A stretch of DNA of 64,000 bases from Pyropia yezoensis (taxonomy: Eukaryota > Rhodophyta > Bangiophyceae > Bangiales > Bangiaceae), in contig CM020619.1 of assembly GCA_009829735.1 (NCBI GenBank), positions 10,530,375 to 10,594,374 on the forward strand. Direction: 5' to 3'. The position numbers and the translations under genes were made by a program. The notes under the pieces were generated by a model, which was not told the origin of the DNA, searched no databases, and saw nothing but the letters and a program-made list of their open reading frames with translations. Of the stretch, positions 19,394 to 28,952 are shown piece by piece. Within the stretch, counting starts at the first letter, position 1. Every line of letters begins with the position of its first letter.

Positions 19394-20605
19394 TGACGGT
19401 CCGGTGAAGCTCGCTGCCTCAGGCCGAAATCAGCCAGATGTGCGGTCTGAGACTGTATCGTGCTTTTCTATAAAATGCCCGGACAAGAACGTGCGGCGTT
19501 TGCGCCGTCTGTTCAGACACTGTTCCATTGGCCTGGGCGGGGGTGGTCCGGACACTACGTCGGACTGAGGCAAAACGTTCCAGCCACCAGGCCCGGGAAT
19601 TCCAATCATCTCGTTTGCCTCACGTGGAAAAGCTCGCGATTTGTATCTCCCCGCCGGACGTGTCACCCGCTGGCCCGAAAAGAAGGCCTCTCCGTTGCTC
19701 CTGTTGGGCCACTCTGTGACCCACTTATTCGCTGAAAAAACCTCCGCACCGCGCCGGGTGGCCCTCCAGAATGGGGTGCAAACGCCGCACGATACGATTC
19801 CCCAGGTCGGCTTCCGGCCGATCCATCTGCTAACTGAGGCACTGGGGGCGCCCCTGCCCCCAATTGGCTGGAACGTCGCAGCCGCAGACACCAGCCAGGC
19901 CTGAAATGGGCTCGGAACGCCGCAGCCTCCAGACCGCGTCAGGGAGCTTTCGACGCTGCCCCACACAAGTTGGAATTTCATGGCGGCTTGCCATTGGACG
20001 AGCAAAGAGCAGTTGATCCACAGAGGATCTCCCATTTTCTCGTGTTGTGGGAACCGCGGGGACGTTGATTGTTCGTGTCAGAAGCAGAGTCGTCTGCCTG
20101 CCTTTCGGCAATGACGTGAGGTCACTCTGCAGAGAACCCATGTCCAACTGATCGCCTTCTCACCATGGCACACGCACCGGCCACTTCGAAAAGGAGGCTG
20201 GGCTAGCCTCTGCGTCCTCGTGGCGCGCCTGTATCGACTTGGTGACTTCGTGGGGCCTCGGAGCGGATGGGTCTCCCTCCGGCGCTCCAGCCGAGCGTCC
20301 TCAGAGCGGATGGGTCTCCCTCCGGCGCTCCAGCCGAGCGTCCTATCGCTAAATTCGCCACGGAACACGATGTACAAGATAATTTGGCACCCCGTTTTTA
20401 CGGTGATCTCCAGCGTGAGGCCCAGAAGCACCCATTGACCACTGGCAGCTACCAGAAGCTTTTTCTTCTGGGTGCACGCACCGTCGTTCCCCACCCTGTC
20501 CTCCACCCACATCCACCACCGTCGTCCCCCCACCATCATCGCCACCCCGGCGTGCCGTTGCGGCCACACCCGGGTGGCGGCAGGCACGGCGACGCGGCGG
20601 CCGCC

Positions 20606-20830
20606 GCCGACGGTGGCGGTGGCGGTGGCGGTGGCAGTGGCAGTGGCGGTGGCGGTGGCGGTGGCGGTGGCGGTGGCGGTGGCGGTGGCGGTGGCGGTGG
20701 CGGTGGCGGCGGCGGTGGCGGTGGCGGTGGCGGTGGCGGTTGCGGTGGCGGTGGCGGTGGCGGTGGCGGTGGCGGTGGCGGTTGCGGTTGCGGTGGCGGT
20801 GGCGATGGCGGTGGCGGTGGCGGTGGCGGC
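20606..20830. repeat. GGCGGT microsatellite
   Basis: About 37 units of GGCGGT with scattered single-base variants (GGCAGT, TGCGGT, GGCGAT). Long Val/Ala or Gly frames here are by-products. Confidence 0.95.
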
Positions 20831-21109
20831 CCGGTCCCCCCACGAGCCCACCGCCGCGGTACCCCCACAGCGGCTTTCCACCGTCACAAACTGCGACGAA
20901 GCGTGCCTGTCACCCCCAACACAAGGAGTGGCGGTGGCGGTGGCGGTGGCGGTGGCGGTGGCGGTGGCGGTGGCGGTGGCGGTGGGGGTGGCGGTGGCGG
21001 TGGCGGCCCGGTCCCCCCACGAGCCCACCGCCGCGGTACCCCCACAGCGGCTTTCCACCGTCACAAACTGCGACGAAGCGTGCCTGTCACCCCCAACACA
21101 AGGAGAAAA
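20831..21109. repeat. 177-bp tandem duplication spanning unique DNA plus microsatellite
   Basis: A unique segment of about 100 bp beginning CCGGTCCCCCCACGAGCCCA occurs at 20831 and again 177 bp later at 21008, separated by a second (GGCGGT)n run at 20931-21006. Confidence 0.9.
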
Positions 21110-23250
21110 AGAACTGCGGTGGCGACCCAACTATTTAGTCTACCCCTGCCCCCCCCCCTTCCCCAAACACCCCCCCCCCTCTGCCTACACCCGCCCCCCC
21201 CCCAGCACGAAGCTCCCCCCGGCACAAATCCCCGGCGCAGCACCCAACCAAGCTCCTACATCACGAGCACTCTGCGACCATTTTCTGGCCCCTCCCAACG
21301 TCGAGCCCCTCACGGCCATCCCCACACAGCCGGCACAATCATCGCAGCCCCCCCCCCCACTCGTACCACGACGACAACAGCTGTCCCCTCCTCCGGCCCC
21401 CGTCTGCACGTCAACGCAGCCGTCGTGTCCACTCCCCCCATCCCTCCTCCACCACGACGGACCAGGACAAACAACGTCCCCAGCGGTGGCACCTGCGCGA
21501 CCGCCGCTCCTTCAACCCTGTCACCTCAGCGCGCAGTAGCGACCGCCACTCCCCCCCCGCAGCCACAATCGCAGTCGCCGCTCGACTGCTCCCCCAAAGC
21601 ACGATCGCCGCCACCGCCACCTCCATCTGGTTGTCGTCACCACCGGAGGCGGCAACGTGCACCACCGCGGCGGAAAACCGCCACAGCGACGACATCGCCG
21701 CAGCCGTCCCTCTCCACAACCGCCGAAAAGCCCACGGCCGCCACCGCTACAGTTCCCTTCACCTGAAAAGCAGTCACAACAACCGGCCAAAAAACTCGCC
21801 CATCACCTCAACGATAGGGGAGAAGAAAGTAAGGAAAAACTAGTGATAAAAGAACAGAGGCGGCGGGGTCGCCCCCAACGACCCCTCCGGCCCCCGAGCG
21901 CCTCCTCCCCCCAAGCACCCCACCAGCTCTAGCACCCACCTCCCCCCCCCACCCCCCCACCATGAACCCCCCTCCTACCATCCATCGCCTCTTCACGCAT
22001 CCACCACCCGCACAACCACAAGCGCACTACCAAAAGTTCCCCCCCACCCTCCATATAGCTTTCCACACCACCGTCCCCCCCCACCCGCCACTCTCTGCGC
22101 CGTCCCCTCCTTCCCACCCCCACCATCACAACCGCAGCAGCCACCCCCTTCGGCCCCTCATTACACCACTGCCGCCGTCGTGCACCTCCCCCCACCTCAA
22201 TCGCCAGACGTGGACACCTCTTGCCGCCGTGGATGAACGCAACCGCCCTTGCCGCCGCCGCAGACGAGCCCGCCGCCTCAGCAAACGAGCCCGCCGCCGC
22301 CGCGCCGACCCTCCTCCCCCGCCGACAGCCCATCCAACACCACCGCAACCATCCCCCCCCCTCCGTCGCTCACCACTACCGCCACAGCAACTATCCCCAC
22401 CTCCACCGTCGCTCACCACCCACATCCACCGCAGCCCCCCCCCCCCCCCCCCCCCTCCACCGCTCCCCCCCCCCGGCTCCACCGCCCCCGTCCCCCCACT
22501 CCACCGCCCCCTCTCCCCCTCCGCCGCCGCCCCCTCCCCCCCTGCCCTTCACCACCACAGACGAGTACACTTGCCGTCGCCGTCGAGGTCGCCATCAACC
22601 GCCACCGCCGACGCTGAAGCCCACCGACGTGACGACCGTTATCCACCGTCATCACCACGGATGGGGCCGCCGCCACCGTCGCAACGGACACCCACCGCCG
22701 CAAAAAATATGGACGGCGAGCAGTACGACAGCACAGCATCATCGTTACCACCATCCGTGACGTCGCCGCCACCATCGCGTCCGCCGCCGCCGTCGCCGCC
22801 GCCGCCGATCGCCGGCGGGCCAGATCGCGGCGACGACGACGGTGGCGGCGACGACGGTGATGGACAATCCGCTACCAGAAGCATTCCACATATTTCAAGA
22901 AGTGGCCTGCCAACTCGAGTCCTGTCAATGTGTGGCTGTCGAGCCGTCGTCGGTCGATCTCAAGAATTATCGCGATGTGCCAGGAAATGTACAGGGTAAG
23001 CTTAAACATTTTGCACATCCCATTCACGCTGGGACTGTTGGGAACTGGCCTCGATCGATCGCAGAGACGGGGCCACCAGGCAAGCAGCCAACTCGCCTCA
23101 CAGATAGACTTCTCCCGTGAGGTCTGGCCTTGGTCAGCGGCACTCACCAGAGTACAGGAAGCAGGCCCAGGCACTTGAACGGGCTTGGGCTGCCCCAGCT
23201 GCCATTGGCTGCCTACGCCCTCGCGACTTGGTGGTCCACCTCCGACATGA
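21110..23250. other. Pro/His/Thr-rich non-coding interior of the TIR element
   Basis: C/A-rich sequence on the plus strand with many CCACC and CCCCC words. Open frames are long but encode only Pro/His/Thr/Arg strings. No gene supported. Confidence 0.55.
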
Positions 23251-23297
23251 GAAACGCCGCAGCACGGTGTCCGGGCATTTTATAGAAAAGCACGATA

Positions 23298-25301
23298 CTC
23301 AAGTATATATAATTAATTCACCCGCACGAGCCCGGGGCTTTTTTTGCTTTCTCAGACACAACATGAGCGGAAATGCTCTGTTCTCTACGCCGTCGAAGAG
23401 CTCTTGAGCTTTCGCGTCCAACGGTGCGGCTCCCGTCTCGGCCTCTTGCCTCCTTCGAGCTGCCGCCGAAACATGAAGTCGGCTGCAGCCCGTACGCGGA
23501 TCGGGGCCAAGCGCCGATTTTGTATGTAAGAACTGTGGAAATCGCAGATCAGGCGACGTAGGTGCCGAATATCAGACGGATATGTGGCGGTTTATTTTAG
23601 ACTTCTCATTATTTGAGGCACTTAAAGTTTGTCGTTTGAGGGCAGGACTCGACGCAGCTCGTGGAGCTCTCTCTTCTCGTGCTGTTCGTTTTTTCTCTTT
23701 TCCGCTTGTTCCTGTGTTGTACGCCTCTTTCTGTCTCTGAGAATGTCACGTGCCTTCCAACGGACGGTCGGAGAATGTCAAGTATTTTCGGAACGGGCTA
23801 CCTACCTTCTGGGAACTGGCTCGCGCATCTGTTTCACGCCTCCGAGCCAATCGAGATTCTCGATTGGCTCGGAGCAGGGCTGTGCAAGGGTATCGGCCCC
23901 AGGGTACCACAAGTGTATGATATCAAGTGTATCAGCGATACACTTGGCGAAATCAGGAATTCTTCTTATATACACTCTTGCAAACGTATTACGTATTCAA
24001 GTGTATATGTGACACACTTGGCTCCGGACTTTCACGTATCGAAAGGTATGGAGCAAGTAGCCCCAGCTGTTTCAAAACTGCCAATTATATCGTGCCATGC
24101 GGTCGAAGGTCACAGAGGCCCAGCTGACAGACACGGCCGCGACAGGAGACGAGACCGCCAGGCAGCCCCGTGACGACCCAGCGGCCGCTGGACACGGGTC
24201 GTGGCGGGTGGTCCCTGAGCCAGCCACGAGCGCCTGCCCAGCAGGCTGCATCACACCCAGGCAGCGTCGCAATCGACAGGCGACGGAATAGCACCCGCTC
24301 GTCACCCAGCCATCAGAGACGACGTTATGGGTGCAAAAAGAGGTCACGCAGCGTCCGAACGTCAGCAACTGCGTGTCTACTGAAGGGTATTGATACACTT
24401 GCCCGTCGCAATTTGCGAATACACATGCCAATGAGGGGCACGTGCGTATACACTTGATACATACTTTCGCACTAGCCTCACAGCTGAATACACTTGACCG
24501 AACCACAGGCCACTGTCAGCTAGATACTCTGACCCACTTGTGCGGTCCCATACAGTACACATGGCCAAATCCGGTTCCCTTGCACAGCCCTGATCGAGAG
24601 GCGTTCCAGACGGCAAATAGTCCAACGAGCGCGCGCGGACAACTGCTGCGGCCGGCTACTTCGTGCGTCGAGTACTTTAGGAGACGCAATCTTCAGACCT
24701 CTCTACATATCTCCGTTCGACCGACCTCAAGTAGAATGAGAGTTCTATAGCAATCCGCCACATACAACACACACTCTGCTTGGACAGGAGATCCCCGCAA
24801 GTGTCCACCTCCCCATCCTGGCGCTGTTCATTGGCCCATCCCATGTATGTGCATGGCTGCCGCACCACACGTTGATCGAATCAATGGACGAGCAACTCTG
24901 GTGGTTTGGCCTCCTCCACATGATTCTGGAGGGGAACGGCTCGTGCGAGGCACGCGGAGCAATGCCGCACAATGGTGATCCGTGCGAGGCGCCCGTTGTG
25001 TGAGTGCTTCGTCGACGTCAGGGTCTGTAACGGGCTCATCTCGGGCAGGTGGCATCGCCGCAAGTCGCCCCGATCCCCCGTAGGTTGTGGACGTCCGCTC
25101 CCTCCGCGCGAGACACCTCTTTCTGCGCCTCCCGCCTCAAGGGTGCAAGGACTTCGGCGCTCTGAAGTGTAGTTTGCTGTCCCGCATCCGTCCCTTCCAC
25201 GACGGGCCGGCGCGACTGTCCGACGCTCGTCCTCTCCACCACTGAGCCTGCGCCCAGCACCTGTCGGGAGCGCCTGTGGTGACACCGCCTTTGTGCAGGT
25301 C
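23298..25301. other. AT-richer intergenic region with hairpin and AAGTGTAT motifs
   Basis: No coding frame with recognisable content. Base composition is much closer to even than the surroundings. It carries a 17-bp perfect hairpin (23840-23874) and about ten copies of AAGTGTAT or its complement between 23911 and 24495, which suggests a degenerate or non-autonomous transposon whose ends were not found. The last 300 bp should hold the promoter of the downstream kinase gene. Confidence 0.5.
23840..23874. repeat. 17-bp perfect hairpin
   Basis: CTCCGAGCCAATCGAGA at 23840-23856 and its exact complement at 23858-23874 are separated by one base. Confidence 0.92.
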
Positions 25302-26774
25302 ATGGCAGCTCCAGCCGTTCTCCTACCGCCGAACCCGACTCCCATGGGAATGGACACCCTCGCGGTTGCCGCCCCTTCCCCGACGTCGACCCCATCAGCC
25401 AACTCCTTGACGGGCCTCCTCCCGCCACTACCCCTGCGGCGCACCACCATTGACTACACCCCGTTTTTCATTTCCTCACGCTACACCAACCTCTCGTTCA
25501 TCGCCCGCGGGTCAGGCACCGTCCTTGTGGCTGCGACCGACGGCGGCGGCGGCGGCGTTGGTAGCAGCGGCGGCGGCGGCGGCGGCGGCCGGCCCCCGCG
25601 GCGGGTGGCGATTAAAAAAGTGCCTGAAGTTGGCGCCTCTGCCACCACTATCCGGCAGCTGCTGCGGGAGGTCCGTATCCTCCGTGCCGTGTCGCACCCC
25701 CACCTGCTGCGTTTGATCGACGTGGCCGCCACGCCGTCCGACGGCGGCGTCGGTAAGGGCGTCGACGTGTACCTGGTGACTCCGCTGGCGGAGGGCGGCG
25801 ACCTGGCCGGCGTGCTCGCCGGCGCCGCCGTCGGCCGGCGGCCGCCGCTCACCGACGCGAACATTCGCCGGCTGATGGGCCAGACGCTCGCCGCGCTCGC
25901 CGCCCTCCACAGCGCGTGCATTGTGCACCGAGACGTCAAGCCTGACAACATCTTTTTGACGGGCGCTGGGGCGGACGGCGTCGGGGACGTGCTGCTCGGT
26001 GACTTCGGGCTGTCCCGATACATTGCCCCACGCCCGCCGCGTGCATCCCGAGGCGGGCGTGGCGGCGGCCAAGGCGGCCAAGGCGGCCAAGGCGGCGGCG
26101 GCGCCGTCACCGCCGTCGCATCGGCGACGGCAGCAGTGTCCAGCGCCGATGACGCGGGACTGACGCAAGGAGTGGCCACCCGCGGCTACCGCGCGCCCGA
26201 GCTCACTACCCCCCGACGGCGGCGCCCCACCTACGACGCGTCCATGGACCTGTGGGGGGCGGGGGTGGTGCTGGCGCAGGCGCTCCTCCCCGGCTGCCGG
26301 ATTCCGGGCAAGGCCCCCTCTGGCCGGCCGGCCGGGTGGGCGGGGGGCAAAGCCGCCTGGGATGTGCCGTCGTGGGTGGCGGCCACCGCGCGGGCCGAGG
26401 GGGTACCTCCCCCGCCACCCGAGGCGGTGGACCTGCTGCGGCTGCTCCTGTCTGTCGACCCAGCCACGCGGCCGTCGGCGGCCGAGGCGGCCGCGCACCC
26501 GTATGTGGCGGGCGCCGCCACGCCCGTCGGGGGTGTCGGGGACGGGGTTGGGGCTGGGGGAGGCGGCGTTGACGGCCACGTCCGCGGGGGCGGTATGAGA
26601 GGGGCGCGCCTGGAGCCACCGGCGGGGGCGGACAAAGCGGAGCTTGGCGCGCTGCTGTGGGCGGAAGTGACCGCGTTTCACCCCGAGCTGGAGGACGAGC
26701 GGCCGCTGTTAGGGGGGGGGGCGGGAGAAAAGAAGCGCCGCCGCGGGCTCGTTGCGCTGCTCCGCCGCAGGTGA
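25302..26774 (+). CDS. MAPK/CMGC-like protein kinase with altered activation loop
   Basis: 490 residues from the ATG at 25302 (GGTCATGGCA context). Residues about 58-130 form the N-lobe: YTNLSFIARGSGTVLVA in place of a canonical Gly loop, a Gly-rich insert, then VAIKK (K105) and the helix-C glutamate near E123. HRDVKPDN (D211) and DFGLSRYI (D234) are intact. A Gly-rich insert of about 45 residues follows, then TQGVATRGYRAPEL, aligned to the MAPK TEYVATRWYRAPEL. The TxY phosphorylation tyrosine is therefore Gly (T288-Q289-G290). The C-lobe continues through DLWGAGVVLAQALLPG and DPATRPSAAEAAAHPYV. The short, basic C-terminus ends KKRRRGLVALLRRR, possibly nuclear. It resembles the MAPK branch of CMGC kinases, but control by a dual-specificity MAPKK seems excluded. 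No intron needed. Confidence 0.9.
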   Translation: MAAPAVLLPPNPTPMGMDTLAVAAPSPTSTPSANSLTGLLPPLPLRRTTIDYTPFFISSRYTNLSFIARGSGTVLVAATDGGGGGVGSSGGGGGGGRPPRRVAIKKVPEVGASATTIRQLLREVRILRAVSHPHLLRLIDVAATPSDGGVGKGVDVYLVTPLAEGGDLAGVLAGAAVGRRPPLTDANIRRLMGQTLAALAALHSACIVHRDVKPDNIFLTGAGADGVGDVLLGDFGLSRYIAPRPPRASRGGRGGGQGGQGGQGGGGAVTAVASATAAVSSADDAGLTQGVATRGYRAPELTTPRRRRPTYDASMDLWGAGVVLAQALLPGCRIPGKAPSGRPAGWAGGKAAWDVPSWVAATARAEGVPPPPPEAVDLLRLLLSVDPATRPSAAEAAAHPYVAGAATPVGGVGDGVGAGGGGVDGHVRGGGMRGARLEPPAGADKAELGALLWAEVTAFHPELEDERPLLGGGAGEKKRRRGLVALLRRR

Positions 26775-28265
26775 TGAGCGGCCGGCCGACCGGTCGGCTA
26801 TGGCAGGGGGCGGCGGCGGCGGCAGCGACGGCGACCAGGACCGCACGTCCATTGCAAGCGCGGGTCATGTATATCTATACTCGACAGATCAGAATTCGCC
26901 ATCGCTGGCCATGTCCTTTAGGGCACGAAAAATGGCAATGCTTGTCTCGCATTGCCAGTGGGCGCTTCGTCCACAGCGTCCGGCGACGGCAGACAGGATC
27001 GCAAGCCCATACCTCTATTCGGTTGGCTGCAATACAGTGCGACCCCTCACTTGCCCTGGGGTAGACCAAGGAGGTGGCCCCCCTTCCAGTGTCCGACAGT
27101 TGTCCTGAGATGTTCAGATTTCAGCGATCTGGACGGTATGAGCCAATCAGCACCCGTCAATCGCCCGAATATGAGCCGCCCGGCCGGGCCACTTCACGCG
27201 TACCCCCCCCTCAGTTGTGCCGATCGGCACAACTGCGGGGCGGCCAAGTGAGGGGTCGCACTGTAGTAGCCAGCAACACCTGCGGGTCGCCGGGTGCTCT
27301 CACCATATCGGACGTCCCCACTTCCTTACCCTCCCTCCTCGCTCTGCCCTCCAGTTGTGGAAACCACCCGATGGCTACCGCCATGGCGACCAGTGCACCC
27401 GGCTGTGGTCGCACTCTATTGCCCCCAGCGGGGGCCGTCCCTCGCGTGGGTCCCCCTTCTGTGCCGGGTTGCTTGTGCCTTACGGCGCCTGTCCTCTTGG
27501 CTGTGTGAACATGCACATAGCGCGACGGCGGCTCCCGCGGGTGCGGCAGTCACGCACAACCAATAATGTATCCGGAAAAACAACCAAGAATAGCAATGCT
27601 CTGACTTTGATTTCCCTGCCGGCGCTCCTCTGCTTCGCTTCCTTCTCAAGAACTGCACCGCGCATGAAGCTCCAAGAGCAACTCGCTCCCAGCAGCCACT
27701 TCTTCCTTTGGTGCGCCTTGACCACGCGCGTGGGATCGCTCCCCCGCCGTCGGGCGGCGACGGATCGCGGCCACCCGTGGCACTGGCTGTCAATTGGCCG
27801 CCAACGGCCTCCACTCGAACAACAAAAATAAAGAACAGGAAAAAGACACACACACAAGAGACCCCCACGGACCCCGACTGTACCCCCCTCTCCCACCTTC
27901 TGCCCCCGTCGCGGACACATCAACAATAATACACCGACGCGCACGTCGCGCGTCGTCGCCGCGCGCGCGCCCCCATCCCGCCCACCGGCGCTGACCCCCC
28001 CGCCGCCTGTGGCACCTTCTCCTCCCCTCCCTCCAAACCCTCCCTCCCACCCCCACCGCCCCCCCTGCACCCCAGCGGCACCCCAGCGGTGTGGGCCGCA
28101 GCCTAGCCAAGCAAGAAAAAACAACAAGACAATAGACGATTGAACCAATGAAAGCAAGACGGCACACACGCACGGCACAGCAGTAACACCGCGCGCGCGG
28201 TCGCCCACCGGCGCCGTCACCCCCGCGCGCGCGCGGGGGTGGCAGGGAGGGGGGCGGAAACGCAC
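26775..28265. other. Intergenic region containing one MITE
   Basis: No gene found apart from the MITE at 27035-27263. A minus-strand frame at 28150-28060 encodes a hydrophobic run but starts in a GC-rich Arg frame and has no good start. 27950-28110 is C-rich. The two flanking genes converge here. Confidence 0.55.
27035..27263. mobile_element. 229-bp MITE with CAGT ends
   Basis: Perfect 19-bp TIRs (CAGTGCGACCCCTCACTTG) flanked by TA at 27033-27034 and 27264-27265, typical of Tc1/mariner/pogo MITEs. The interior has a 24-bp perfect palindrome at 27212-27235 centred on CGATCG. It differs in TIR sequence from the MITE at 8472-8676, so it is a separate family. Confidence 0.85.
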
Positions 28266-28952
28266 CTAGCAGAGGGTGCGGCTCGGCCGGCGGCCGCCGG
28301 CGCGGACGCGCCCCCCCGCGTTGGCTGCGGCCGCCTCTGGTACGTCCGCCTCCGCGTCGGCGTCCGTGTCCAGGTCGGCGGTGGAGGCAGAGGCGGCGGC
28401 GGCGGTGGAGGTGGCAGAGGCCGCAGCCGCAGAGGCAACGGCGGCGGCAGCGGTCATGGCCGTGACGGCGGCAGCGGCGGCGGCGGTGGCGGTGGCGGTG
28501 GCGATGGCGGTGGGCGTCTTGGCGTCGGTGGCCGCCGCCGTCTCGGTCACCCCATACTTGACCGCCAGCGCACACGCGTCATCGACGGCGAGGCGGCCGC
28601 CGTGGCGGCTGCAGCCGCCGCCACCACCGGGCCCTCCTGCCTTTGCCGCCACCGCCGCCGCGGCCGCGCGGGTGTTGCCACCCGACCGGAAGCGGGGCTC
28701 CATCGCCGACGGCGGGAGGAGCGTGACGGCCGCCGCGGGCGCCACGTCCGACGTGAACCGAAAGACGTCCGCGAGGGGGCGGTGCGCGTGGCAGTTGGGG
28801 GAGGGGGCGCCCCACGGGAGGGTGTGCTCCCCGCTCGACCCGCTGCCGCCGCCGCCGCCGCCCCCATCCCCCGCCGAGGGGGGGGGCCAGTAGGGGCGGG
28901 CAAGGCCATAGGGGGACGCCCGGGGCGGGGCGGGGGGGAGCTTGTGCGCCAT
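28266..28952 (-). CDS. Hypothetical Ala-rich protein
   Basis: 228 residues. The start has a textbook Kozak context (GCCACCATGG), the main reason for accepting it. Residues 1-75 are mixed (MAHKLPPAPPRASPYG, then CHAHRPLADVFRFTSDVAP), residues 75-125 carry LLPPSAMEPRFRSGGNTR and LAVDDACALAVKYGV, and the remainder is Ala/Thr low complexity followed by an acidic DLDTDADAEADV patch. No family recognised and no membrane segment evident. The Ala-rich half also reads open in other frames, so the C-terminus is less certain than the N-terminus. An intron replacing part of the repeat is possible. Confidence 0.5.
   Translation of the reverse strand: MAHKLPPAPPRASPYGLARPYWPPPSAGDGGGGGGGSGSSGEHTLPWGAPSPNCHAHRPLADVFRFTSDVAPAAAVTLLPPSAMEPRFRSGGNTRAAAAAVAAKAGGPGGGGGCSRHGGRLAVDDACALAVKYGVTETAAATDAKTPTAIATATATAAAAAAVTAMTAAAAVASAAAASATSTAAAASASTADLDTDADAEADVPEAAAANAGGRVRAGGRRPSRTLC

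Larger units (their letters stand above)
19458..23295. mobile_element. Large non-autonomous TIR element, 3.84 kb
   Basis: The first and last 28 bp are perfect inverted repeats starting TCGTGCTTTTCTATAAAATG; a second block with GCGGCGTTT extends similarity to about 45 bp. Both ends abut TA (19456-19457 and 23296-23297), and an outer G/C pair also matches, so the exact cut site is uncertain. No transposase motif occurs inside; the content is microsatellite and Pro/His-rich noise. It starts 62 bp after the Harbinger element. It is likely moved in trans by an element elsewhere in the genome. Confidence 0.8.
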
